Shown piece after piece: positions 1-7,448 of a stretch of 17,476 nt of DNA. The stretch is taken from positions 1 to 17,476 of the forward strand of contig CAYZQI010000104.1 in assembly GCA_964480455.1 (NCBI GenBank), given 5' to 3'. The translations under genes were made by a program, and so were the position numbers. This stretch comes from JAABSX01 sp964480455. Lineage in GTDB: Bacteria > Bacteroidota > Bacteroidia > Cytophagales > Microscillaceae. Numbering within the stretch: position 1 is the stretch's first letter; each line of letters starts with the position of its first letter. Under the pieces are notes generated by a model that was given only the letters and a program-made list of their open reading frames with translations, was not told the DNA's origin and did not search any database.

Positions 1-1154
1 TTCAAGATAGGGTTCAGTGGGTTGCGTAAATCGTGGTTTACGGCAGAAATCATCAAGTCTTTGAGCTGTTGGGTGTTTTGCAGCTCGGTATTGGTATTTT
101 CTAGCACATCGGTTTGTTGGCGAAGTTCTTCGGTGAGGGCTTCATATTCATTGTTTTTTTCTTGAAGTGTATCTCGCTGGGCTTGTACAGTATCTGTTTG
201 TTGGCGGAGTTCTTCGGCGAGGGCTTCTAGTTCTTGAGTTTTTTCGGTGAGTTCTTGGCTTTGTTTTTCTATACTTTCTTTTTGTTTTCTAATCTGTGCG
301 GTATATAACCTTTGTCGAATAAATGAAATAATAGAGACCACCAAAAAGAATAGTGCTATTACCCCAATGATAACTGACCAATAAAAGCGATTCTGAGCAA
401 TTTTAGTAACATCTCGGGCTATTTGAGTTTGATTTTGGGCTTCTTTTTTAGCTGCTAGTTCTTTTTTGGCTAGTCTTTCAGCTCTGTTTCTTTCTTTTTC
501 TGCTTTTTCTCTTGCCTGTTTTTCAGTGATGGATTGCTTTTTTGCATCTTCAGCCCTATTTTTTGCTTGTTGCGAAGCAAGTTCTGCTTGGGTTTGCTCT
601 TGTTGTGCTTTTAGTAGAAATAGCTGAGATTTTTGATTTTTATTCAATAAGACGATTTCTTGTATATTTCTTTTAAAAACTATCGCCTCTTGATAAGTAG
701 CATTGTCACCAATAGTGCTCGACGAATTAACTGCCAATTCTACAAAGTGCACACTACTATCTAATTTATCTTTTTCCTTATATGTTTTTGCAAGTGCAAG
801 GTATAGTTCAGGACTTATAGTATTTCTTTTTTGAGAGTGATACTGTCTTTTGAAATATAATAAAGATTTATCATAGTCTTGCTTAATGAAATAGATACTC
901 CCCAAAGCATATAACCTCTGCTGATAAAGAATATAATAATCGGTTCGCCATTTTGAATCCATTAATGCTCCTAACTTGTTGAGTAGTTGTTCATTCAACT
1001 GAATAGCATTTTGTAGGTTTCCTTTTTTGAGATAGTTGTCTGCTTTCTGAATGAAGTATGGAAAATCAGGTTCTACTTCTTGCTGCGCATAAAGTAGCGA
1101 GCAGGAAAAACCAACAGTAATTATCCAAAACATATAAATTTTTAGTCTATTCAT
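1..1154 (-). CDS. TPR/coiled-coil sensor histidine kinase, 3' end cut by window edge
   Basis: This open frame starts at ATG 1154 and reads without a stop to the left edge, giving 384 codons. Residues 1-23 look like a signal peptide ending in LLYAQ. Three TPR-like helical pairs follow at about 34-61, 80-105 and 115-142. A long charged coiled coil (about 180-250, rich in A, E, K, Q, R) leads to one membrane helix at about 257-280. A second coiled coil (about 285-365) runs into an H-box, AVNHDLRNPLNPIL, with His374 as the expected phosphorylated histidine. The ATP-binding (HATPase_c) domain and any receiver domain would lie beyond the window. The layout matches the Bacteroidota class of periplasmic-TPR sensor kinases, which autophosphorylate and pass phosphate to a response regulator; the signal sensed is unknown. 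The start lies 7 bp after the stop of the LRR lipoprotein gene, so the two are probably co-transcribed and perhaps translationally coupled. Confidence 0.88.
   Translation of the reverse strand, partial: MNRLKIYMFWIITVGFSCSLLYAQQEVEPDFPYFIQKADNYLKKGNLQNAIQLNEQLLNKLGALMDSKWRTDYYILYQQRLYALGSIYFIKQDYDKSLLYFKRQYHSQKRNTISPELYLALAKTYKEKDKLDSSVHFVELAVNSSSTIGDNATYQEAIVFKRNIQEIVLLNKNQKSQLFLLKAQQEQTQAELASQQAKNRAEDAKKQSITEKQAREKAEKERNRAERLAKKELAAKKEAQNQTQIARDVTKIAQNRFYWSVIIGVIALFFLVVSIISFIRQRLYTAQIRKQKESIEKQSQELTEKTQELEALAEELRQQTDTVQAQRDTLQEKNNEYEALTEELRQQTDVLENTNTELQNTQQLKDLMISAVNHDLRNPLNPIL
112..231 (-). repeat. 84-bp-period internal repeat in the kinase coiled coil
   Basis: Two nearly identical stretches of about 32 bp start at 112 and 196, exactly 84 bp apart. 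They encode ALTEELRQQTD and ALAEELRQQTD. The period is 28 residues, which is four heptads, so the duplication keeps the coiled-coil register between the membrane helix and the H-box. Confidence 0.75.
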
Positions 1155-1161
1155 GGTACTT

Positions 1162-4100
1162 CTATCTATTTTTTTTGGTTTTTAAGATAGAATTTACTAC
1201 TTCATTCATAGTATCAGAATTTCCATTGAATGAATACCAATCTGCATCATCAGAGAATTTCACAAAGCCCTCAAAGTACAGTATAGGTTGATTTCCATAG
1301 ATTATTGCAGTTCCTCTGAACTGTACGTCATCGGATAGATATATTTTATCTTCTTCTGAAATACTAGCCTGTGCCATAATCGTAGTAAGTGAACGCTTTG
1401 ACTTATCTTTTTTTATTTGATTTTCAATTAGCTGAAACTTATCAAATCTCAGTTCTTGTATTTGGTTATCTTGATTGGTGAATTTATAAAAGCCTACTCC
1501 CTCAAATTTAAAGGTGCTTTTAAACCTTAGCCTTGCTTTTTCGAGTTGATGGTATTGAAAAGCAGTGTCTAATAAGATAGTGGCATTAGAAATCACCTCT
1601 ATTTCAGCATCTCTTTTGACCCTTACTCTCCCATCTGATAATACTACCTTAGATTGCATACTGTATATACTAGGAACACCTGATATTTTTACCATCATAC
1701 TGTCTTTGTCGATAAGGGCATCAGTTGCCCAGAAGCTAATATTTTCAACATTAGAATCCTCTAGTCCGTGTATTGTACTTGTAAAATACATTGCGGTATC
1801 TTCTTTGATTTCAATGATATTTTGTGTTCTATCCCAAGTAGCCATCTTAGCAGATGTACGCAATGTAAAAAAAGGAAATTCAAGGGAAGCAAAATCTCTA
1901 AACTCTACATCAGGTTGAATATACACCTTATCAGTTGTATAATCTATTGTAATGTCCACAAAATTTCCTAATAAAACAGCTTTATGTTCATTATAAAAGT
2001 AACCAAGATCATATTCATAAGGGTCTCGCTTGACAGAATTTATCCTGAGTTCTGTATTAGAAAAAGTAAGTTTATTATCATCTGGACGAAGTGCGGCAGG
2101 TTCATCACTCGCAGTCAATATACTAAAATCCTCAGTGCTGAAGAGCCCTTCAGCAAATAAAATATTATCCTTATCAGTATGGTATAAATTTCCATTTATG
2201 GTTATTGTATTTCCATTTTCTTCAAAGAGCGTAAATAATAGATCGCGGTATCTCTGCTGAAATATCGAGTAGTTCGTGGATTCTTTTGTCTTTTCAAGAT
2301 TCACTATGTCGCGTCTGTTAGAAATTATCATAATAGAATCATTTACAAGCCAATTCAAATGACCTTTTTCAAAATTTTGTGCATTAAATACGCTTTCGCT
2401 CCAATCTATTTTGCATGTTTCTACAACTAATGAGTCTGGAAATAACTGAAACTCAGGCGACCTTATCTTGATACCCTTGTAGTGAATCTCACCATCCGCC
2501 GTAAAAGAATATGAACCGTCCTGCTGTATCATTTTGATAATTCCATTGGACTTAAATATAGCTCCTTCTATCGCATTAGGATAAATGGCAATATCATTCT
2601 TGAATGTATGCTCGAACCCATAATAGCTCGTATTCTCATTGTTGTAATCTCTCAAAATAATGCTATCTAACTTTGGGAAAATATTAGAATTAAAAGTTAT
2701 GTAAGGATTTAATAGTTTGACATCTAAACTATCTCTGTACACTGTGGGGATAGATGCATATACCCTACTACTATCATAAGCAGAATGAGAGCTTGGAAAA
2801 AATACTATTCCTCCGTCTGGGATATTAAGTATTGGATAACTTTCATAGTATAGGTTACTCTTTGAGGAGGGTATCTTTCCCTGTTTTAAGCCTGCAAGAT
2901 TAATTTCGTTACCTAAATATATTTGCCCCGCACCCCAACTAATATTATTTTCTATGATTTCTTTTCTGAAATTGATTGTATCCTCTATCGTGAAAAGTAT
3001 TTTCTCAATTTCGGGTATTTCAAAGCTAAAGTCATCCTTCATTAGATATGCGTTTCTGCCCTGAAAATTAAGGTTACCTATAGTTGCTTGAAATCTATTA
3101 AAAAAAATGTTAAAACCACCATATATCTTGACAAGGTTACTATCAACAGGTTTTATTTCAATATTTTCCTTTACATAAATTTCTTTGGGATTGTATAAAG
3201 CAATTGCATTGTTTTCTACTGTGATAGCTGCTTTGGGCGAGGCATCTTCCTGATTTCCTTGTGCTTCTATTTTGATATTTGTAAAATCATTTTGGTAATA
3301 AATTACACTATCTTTTGGAGTAAAAGGTGCTTTTCCATACTTTTGTGCCGCTAATGTCAAGTTATAGCTATTTATGCTATGATAAAATCTAAAATTTGGC
3401 TTCAGATAAAGACTGTCGATGCTAAAAGTAAAATAATCTTTTTGTGACAAAGGTTGATAAACGCTGAGTAGCTCTTTTAGTGGAATCAAATAGGTACGAC
3501 TAAGTTCATCAAGTGCAATGCTTTGCGTAGTATCTTGAATTATATAGTAGTCATTTGATATATCTTGTAGTTTTTGAACTGCTTTATCTTCTAAATGAGA
3601 AGCTATAAGTTTGAGTGGATGAAATCTTAAACCTGTACCCATTTCCTCAAAGGTATCAAGATTAAAATAATCAAAAGATGTAAAAATTGCAGGCTGATTA
3701 TTTTGATTGTAAATAAAGAAAGTTTCTTCCTCAAAATCATACTCGATTATATCAGCATCAATGTACATACCATGATAGTTAGCTTTAAAAAGATAGTCTT
3801 TGTGGCTATAAGGTTTTATGAGTCTGATTTTGCTTCCATCAATATCATACTCCAAGTTCATAAAAGGTTGATAAAAAGGATATCTAATTCTGACTTCATC
3901 ATAATATGAACTGGGGGCAAAACTGCCATAAGATTTGACTAAATTGGTAGGAATTGAATAAACCCACTTTTTGGTATCAATAGTTGTGATTGGCTCGTGA
4001 AATGTAAATACAGTATCGCCTTTTTTTATTATGTCTGCGAGGGCTAGCTTTGAATTTCTGATATTTAGTGTAGTCAGATTTTTTAATGCTTTGATTTCAA

Positions 4101-4686
4101 TTGGTAAACCCTCCAATGAATCATTATAACTTAAATCCAGTTCTTTGAGTTTGGATAGATATCCTATTTCGGCTGGTAAACTTTTCAATCGATTTCCTGA
4201 CAAATCAAGTACTTCAAGGTCTCGAAAATTCCCAATTTTGTAAGAAATGTATTCCAGTTGGTTATTACTAAGACCGATTTCTTTGAGTTTAACGAGCTTC
4301 CAAAAGCTTTCAGACAATGTATTGATCTTATTGTTTGGCAAATAGATATACTCAAGGTTTTTTAGATTGCCTATGTTATCAGGTATATCTCGTATTACAT
4401 TGGAGTCTAATTCCAAAAAGAAGAGGTTTGTCATCTTAAAAATATCTCTTGATATATTTTTAGATGGTGATTCTGATTTTGATATGGACAAACTTTCCAA
4501 ATTTCTTTTATTTAGCCTAATTTTTTTAACGTCTTTTAATTTTACATTTTCATCTAATACAATTCCTTCAAATTTCAGCTCACGATAATTTGACTCTTCA
4601 TCTTTTGATATTCTTGTTTTTTGCCTAAAAATTGTGCAATTAGATAGCAGGTACAAACTAAATAGCAGGAGTAATATTTTCTTCAT
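1162..4686 (-). CDS. Leucine-rich-repeat lipoprotein with large beta-rich C-terminal region
   Basis: The protein has 1174 residues from ATG 4686. A TTG seven codons upstream is in frame, but the ATG puts a proper lipoprotein signal (MKKILLLLFSLYLLSNC) at the N-terminus. The predicted lipid-bearing residue is Cys17; Asn just before it is less usual than Gly, Ala or Ser. About six leucine-rich repeats of roughly 23 residues span about 86-215 (for example LEVLDLSGNRLKSLPAEIG). The remaining 950 residues have no recognised enzyme motif. They look like many short beta strands rich in alternating D, S, I, F and Y, including repeated 'function-of-strand' phrases such as ATILLDTAFQYH and YLSDDVQFRG. 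From memory this part resembles large uncharacterised envelope proteins of Cytophagales and OstA-like beta repeats, but I cannot verify that here. LRRs usually bind protein or glycan ligands. The partner may be the histidine kinase encoded 7 bp downstream. The envelope location is inferred from the lipobox. Confidence 0.85.
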   Translation of the reverse strand: MKKILLLLFSLYLLSNCTIFRQKTRISKDEESNYRELKFEGIVLDENVKLKDVKKIRLNKRNLESLSISKSESPSKNISRDIFKMTNLFFLELDSNVIRDIPDNIGNLKNLEYIYLPNNKINTLSESFWKLVKLKEIGLSNNQLEYISYKIGNFRDLEVLDLSGNRLKSLPAEIGYLSKLKELDLSYNDSLEGLPIEIKALKNLTTLNIRNSKLALADIIKKGDTVFTFHEPITTIDTKKWVYSIPTNLVKSYGSFAPSSYYDEVRIRYPFYQPFMNLEYDIDGSKIRLIKPYSHKDYLFKANYHGMYIDADIIEYDFEEETFFIYNQNNQPAIFTSFDYFNLDTFEEMGTGLRFHPLKLIASHLEDKAVQKLQDISNDYYIIQDTTQSIALDELSRTYLIPLKELLSVYQPLSQKDYFTFSIDSLYLKPNFRFYHSINSYNLTLAAQKYGKAPFTPKDSVIYYQNDFTNIKIEAQGNQEDASPKAAITVENNAIALYNPKEIYVKENIEIKPVDSNLVKIYGGFNIFFNRFQATIGNLNFQGRNAYLMKDDFSFEIPEIEKILFTIEDTINFRKEIIENNISWGAGQIYLGNEINLAGLKQGKIPSSKSNLYYESYPILNIPDGGIVFFPSSHSAYDSSRVYASIPTVYRDSLDVKLLNPYITFNSNIFPKLDSIILRDYNNENTSYYGFEHTFKNDIAIYPNAIEGAIFKSNGIIKMIQQDGSYSFTADGEIHYKGIKIRSPEFQLFPDSLVVETCKIDWSESVFNAQNFEKGHLNWLVNDSIMIISNRRDIVNLEKTKESTNYSIFQQRYRDLLFTLFEENGNTITINGNLYHTDKDNILFAEGLFSTEDFSILTASDEPAALRPDDNKLTFSNTELRINSVKRDPYEYDLGYFYNEHKAVLLGNFVDITIDYTTDKVYIQPDVEFRDFASLEFPFFTLRTSAKMATWDRTQNIIEIKEDTAMYFTSTIHGLEDSNVENISFWATDALIDKDSMMVKISGVPSIYSMQSKVVLSDGRVRVKRDAEIEVISNATILLDTAFQYHQLEKARLRFKSTFKFEGVGFYKFTNQDNQIQELRFDKFQLIENQIKKDKSKRSLTTIMAQASISEEDKIYLSDDVQFRGTAIIYGNQPILYFEGFVKFSDDADWYSFNGNSDTMNEVVNSILKTKKNR

Positions 4687-4704
4687 AGTTCTCGATCGTT
4701 TCCC

Positions 4705-4712
4705 CAAAAATA
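4705..4712 (-). promoter_or_regulatory. Candidate -7 box for the LRR lipoprotein gene
   Basis: On the minus strand this reads TATTTTTG, a full match to the Bacteroidota TAnnTTTG box, 18 nt before ATG 4686. No TTTG is found at the expected -33 spacing, and such an octamer can occur by chance in AT-rich DNA, so the call is weak. Confidence 0.3.
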
Positions 4713-4785
4713 AGTTTTTTTTGGAATAAAAAAGGGGAAGTAGTGATTTTTTGTCTGCCTCTCCTTATGACTAATGACAAATCAA

Positions 4786-4874
4786 CTAATGACTTTTTCA
4801 GGTATTGGCATTAGGAATCATGAGGCACAGACTGAAGTCCGTGCTACAGAAATTCCTTTTGGGGCTAGTGGGCT
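4786..4874 (+). repeat. Dispersed intergenic repeat, copy A
   Basis: The first 71 bp (4786-4856) align without gaps to copies at 5337 and 7274: 69 of 71 identical to copy B and 64 of 71 to copy C by hand count. The core holds the imperfect hairpin GCACAGACT-GA-AGTCCGTGC (one mismatch). The G-rich tail (TTTTGGGGCTAGTGGGCTT) is a shortened version of the tail in the other copies. Upstream, from about 4762, there are more TGACTAATGAC-like motifs. The copy lies between the LRR lipoprotein gene and the small coiled-coil gene. Confidence 0.85.
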
Positions 4875-4879
4875 TTCTT

Positions 4880-5188
4880 CTAATCCTGATTGAGTTTCAG
4901 AGCCTCGAGCTGTTCTTTGAGTTGGCGTAATTGCTCTTCTACTTCATCTGCACGTCTTTTTTCTTCATCTGCACTTAGCTTTCTTTTTTCTTTTTTGGCG
5001 TGTTCTTTTTCAGCTTTTTCCCTTTCGGCACTGTATTCGTTGATAAAATCATCGCAATCAGACTCCAAAAGCTGATAATATACTGTATGAGCATAGACCA
5101 ACTGTCCATTTTTGCGGGCCACAATTTCGTAGCGATTGCGCAAATTTAGCTCATCTAATAGGGAATATTCTTCTGTTGTTTCTTCCAT
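4880..5188 (-). CDS. Small charged coiled-coil protein of unknown function
   Basis: The protein has 102 residues from ATG 5188. Residues 1-50 are a compact acidic segment (…LRNRYEIVARKNGQLVYAHTVYYQLLESDCDDFINEY). Residues 52-100 are almost entirely charged and heptad-like (KAEKEHAKKEKRKL…QLRQLKEQLEALKL), a probable coiled coil. There is no signal peptide or membrane helix. I do not recognise the family. The heptad-rich end is reminiscent of the C-terminal tails of Uma2/DUF820-type nuclease-like proteins of Bacteroidota and cyanobacteria, so it could be a stand-alone remnant, but this is a weak resemblance. The stop codon is a few bases from repeat copy A, and repeat copy B lies upstream. It is divergent from the nuclease gene that starts at 5488. 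The coding call rests on an intact ORF with protein-like composition. Confidence 0.6.
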   Translation of the reverse strand: MEETTEEYSLLDELNLRNRYEIVARKNGQLVYAHTVYYQLLESDCDDFINEYSAEREKAEKEHAKKEKRKLSADEEKRRADEVEEQLRQLKEQLEALKLNQD

Positions 5189-5261
5189 AAGACTAATTTA
5201 AGGTTTGTTGTAGAGATAAGCAAATAAATACTCAAAAATTACGCATTTTTTTACCAAAGCA

Positions 5262-5336
5262 GAAATTAGGAACTAGGTTTTGCCTTCCTAATGACTAATT
5301 GACTAATGACTTTTTAGGGATTGCCTCTCCTAATTT
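5262..5336 (+). repeat. Upstream arm of repeat copy B with TGACTAATGAC motifs
   Basis: This stretch contains AATTAGGAACTAGG followed by TTTTGCCTT and CCTAATGACTAATT, an imperfect inverted repeat (11 of 14 positions pair). A near copy of the same structure precedes repeat copy C at about 7237-7270 (ATTAGGAATTAGG…CCCAATGACTAAT). The motif CTAATGACTTTTT then occurs twice, once here near 5303 and once at the start of the core at 5337. The tract therefore looks like accumulated rearranged pieces of one repeat family. Confidence 0.6.
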
Positions 5337-5429
5337 CTAATGACTTTTTCAGGTATTGGCATTAGGAATCATAAGGCTCAGACTGAAGTCCGTGCTACAG
5401 AAATTCCCCCTTTGGGGGTTAGGGGACTA
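5337..5429 (+). repeat. Dispersed intergenic repeat, copy B
   Basis: The 71-bp core (5337-5407) differs from copy A at only two positions by hand count. The inner hairpin has arms GCTCAGACT and AGTCCGTGC, with two mismatches. The tail contains CCCCCTTTGGGGG, a perfect 5-bp-stem inverted repeat, then TTAGGGG. The copy ends about 26 bp before the -7 box of the nuclease gene, so it forms that gene's immediate upstream region. Confidence 0.88.
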
Positions 5430-5455
5430 TTAAGGTATTTTTTGCCAAAATTTTG

Positions 5456-5463
5456 TATATTTG
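5456..5463 (+). promoter_or_regulatory. Candidate -7 promoter box for the nuclease gene
   Basis: The sequence TATATTTG matches the Bacteroidota primary-sigma -7 consensus TAnnTTTG exactly and lies 24 nt before ATG 5488. A TTTG occurs at 5441-5444, but the spacing (11 nt) is shorter than the usual 19 or so, so the -33 element is not convincing. The box overlaps a TTG at 5461 that could otherwise be read as an upstream start, which argues for ATG 5488. Confidence 0.5.
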
Positions 5464-5487
5464 CCTAAGCAACAAAACCTGAACAAG

Positions 5488-7215
5488 ATGCAAAAAGTAT
5501 ATTTTCCTTATGGCATTAGCAATATTGAGCAATTGATTACGCAGGGCTATGTGTTTGTGGATAAAACTCACTTTTTACCTGAACTAGAGTACGAAAAGTT
5601 TAGCTATTTCCTTCGCCCACGCAAGTTTGGTAAGAGTTTGTTCTTGTCGGTGCTGGAGTATTATTATGATATAAAGCAAAAAGATAAATTTGAGGCAATC
5701 TTCGGTAATACCTACATGGGTAAAGATCCTACGCCTTTGGCGAATAGCTTTCGCATCTTGAAATTTGATTTTTCGGGGGTGGATAGCTCCACAGCCCTCA
5801 GCACAGGGGAAAGTTTTACTACTACGGTCAAAGCCCAAGTAGAAGGATTTTTAGACGTATATGGACTGTTTAGTCTTCCCGAAAGAGAAAAAATCCTTGC
5901 CCAAAAGAGTGCAGGGGGTGTTTTAAAGCAACTCTTTCAAAAGTACAGAACAGAGAAACCAGCTATTTACATACTCATAGACGAATACGACCATTTTACG
6001 AATGAAATCCTGACACGTAGCTTAAAAGAATTCAGAGAAACAGTTTCTAAGAATGGCTATGTGCGGAAATTTTATGAAAATATTAAGATTGCTACGCAAT
6101 CAGGCATTGTGGATAGATTCTTTATCACAGGCGTTTCGCCTATGACCCTCGATGGCTTTACGAGTGGATTCAATATCACTAAACAACTGAGCCACGCAGA
6201 CGAATATCACGCTTTGATGGGCTTTACAGAGCAAGAGGTGGGCTACTTGCTAGACTTAGTGCTTAAAGACAAAGCCAAGCACAATGAAATAATGAAAGAC
6301 CTGCGTAATTGGTACAATGGATATTTATTCAGTTTGAGTGCAAAGGAGAAAATTTACAATAGCAATATGGTCTTGTATTTTTTAGATAACTTCCAAAAGA
6401 ATCAGCTCCCCCCCCGCCAAATGCTTGATAGTAATATTCAACCCGATTATGGCAAATTGAAAGCCATGTTTGAGGTAGCCAATTATCAAAATAACTTAGA
6501 AGTTTTGCAAGAAATCTTAGAAAAAGGTGAACTCACAGACGACCCCGTTTATCAATTCAACTTTGAATCTCCTTTCGGGCGCACAGAGTTCGTCAATTTT
6601 TTGTATTATCTGGGGAATCTCACTTTCAAATCAGAAGGAGAATACGGCACAGGGGCAATTTACCAAATCCCCAATCACGTCATAGCCGAATTGTATTGGA
6701 AATACTACGCCCTCATTCTGCAAAATCGCTTAGATTTTGAATTTGAAGAGGTTAATATGAAGCAAATTATCTTTGCTTTGCAAGCAGGGAATGAAAAACC
6801 TTTTTTCGAGTTGATAGAACAAAATCTAAAGGAACTTTCTAATCGAGATTTTCAACGCTTTGATGAGAAACATATTAAAATGCTCATCATTGCTTATGCT
6901 ACTATGGGCACTGCTTTTTATGTGCTATCGGAGCGAGAAACCAAGCAAGGTGGTTATACGGATATAGAGCTATGGAAACGTCCCGGCAATACCAAGACCC
7001 ACACAGAATACCTATTTGAGGTCAAATACATCAAAAAAGGAGAAGAAAATACCTTTGAGATAGTAAAGCAGAAGGCACTCACCCAACTCAAAGGCTATTT
7101 GCAAGATGAGGTCTTGCTTGAAAAACCCCTACTGCGTGCTTTTGTGCTGATTTTTGTGAAAGATAGCCTTTTTGTGGAGGAGGTTAGTGTCCTCAATTCC
7201 TCTCTTGGGATTTAG
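5488..7215 (+). CDS. AAA-ATPase-like / PD-(D/E)XK nuclease domain protein
   Basis: The protein has 575 residues from ATG 5488. It opens with the family hallmark YGISNIEQLITQGYVFVDKTHFLPELE, then a degenerate Walker A (RPRKFGKSL, 43-51) and a Walker B (ILIDEYD, 162-168). These define the AAA-ATPase-like domain (Pfam AAA-ATPase_like). The C-terminal part carries a PD-(D/E)XK nuclease signature: D492 in DIELW and E511-V-K513 in LFEVKYIKK. The size and both domains are normal for this family, which occurs in many paralogous copies in Bacteroidota and some anaerobes. The biochemical role is not established; DNA cleavage coupled to NTP binding is inferred from the folds. A run of eight C bases lies at 6408-6415 within the frame. 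Repeat copy B sits directly upstream and copy C directly downstream. The gene is convergent with the sulfide oxidase gene, with a shared terminator between them. Confidence 0.93.
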   Translation: MQKVYFPYGISNIEQLITQGYVFVDKTHFLPELEYEKFSYFLRPRKFGKSLFLSVLEYYYDIKQKDKFEAIFGNTYMGKDPTPLANSFRILKFDFSGVDSSTALSTGESFTTTVKAQVEGFLDVYGLFSLPEREKILAQKSAGGVLKQLFQKYRTEKPAIYILIDEYDHFTNEILTRSLKEFRETVSKNGYVRKFYENIKIATQSGIVDRFFITGVSPMTLDGFTSGFNITKQLSHADEYHALMGFTEQEVGYLLDLVLKDKAKHNEIMKDLRNWYNGYLFSLSAKEKIYNSNMVLYFLDNFQKNQLPPRQMLDSNIQPDYGKLKAMFEVANYQNNLEVLQEILEKGELTDDPVYQFNFESPFGRTEFVNFLYYLGNLTFKSEGEYGTGAIYQIPNHVIAELYWKYYALILQNRLDFEFEEVNMKQIIFALQAGNEKPFFELIEQNLKELSNRDFQRFDEKHIKMLIIAYATMGTAFYVLSERETKQGGYTDIELWKRPGNTKTHTEYLFEVKYIKKGEENTFEIVKQKALTQLKGYLQDEVLLEKPLLRAFVLIFVKDSLFVEEVSVLNSSLGI

Positions 7216-7236
7216 TGGGTTTTCAGTCATTGGTCA

Positions 7237-7273
7237 TTAGGAATTAGGTTTTGTCCTCCCAATGACTAATCTG
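7237..7273 (+). repeat. Upstream arm of repeat copy C
   Basis: ATTAGGAATTAGG, TTTTG and TCCTCCCAATGACTAAT form an imperfect inverted repeat that closely resembles the arm preceding copy B at 5262-5300. The sequence starts about 20 bp after the stop codon of the nuclease gene. Confidence 0.6.
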
Positions 7274-7366
7274 CTAATGACAAGTTTAGTTATTGGCATT
7301 AGGAATCTTGAGGCACAGACTAAAGTCCGTGCTACAGAAATTCCCTCTTTGGGGGTTAGGGGGCTT
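7274..7366 (+). repeat. Dispersed intergenic repeat, copy C
   Basis: The 71-bp core (7274-7344) shares 64 of 71 positions with copy A by hand count. Most differences lie in the first 20 bp. The hairpin is GCACAGACT-AA-AGTCCGTGC with one mismatch. The tail, TTTGGGGGTTAGGGGGCTT, is nearly identical to that of copy B. It has the same orientation as copies A and B, so copies B and C are direct repeats enclosing the whole nuclease gene. Confidence 0.87.
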
Positions 7367-7407
7367 GAGCTACGCCGTAGAGCAGATGCCTAGGGTATGA
7401 CAGCAGG

Positions 7408-7443
7408 AAAAAGTCCCCTTTTCATGACTTAAGGGGCTTTTTT
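7408..7443. terminator. Bidirectional intrinsic terminator
   Basis: AAAAAG, a bulged T and CCCCTT pair with AAGGGG and CTTTTTT around a 10-nt loop. The stem is 12 bp with one bulge and ends in a T run on either strand. It lies between the convergent nuclease gene (plus, ends 7215) and sulfide oxidase gene (minus, ends 7449) and could serve both. Confidence 0.8.
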
Positions 7444-7448
7444 GAGAT

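Noticed and set aside
4687..4707. TTG at 4707 as start of the LRR lipoprotein
   Set aside because: It would add GKRSRT before a standard lipoprotein signal that begins cleanly at ATG 4686.
5461..5487. TTG at 5461 as start of the nuclease
   Set aside because: It overlaps the TATATTTG promoter box, and the family's conserved N-terminus (KVYFPYGISN) begins right after ATG 5488.
4762..7443. Insertion sequence or integron carrying the nuclease
   Set aside because: No transposase or integrase, and no terminal inverted repeats or target duplications were found; only direct repeats of one small element.
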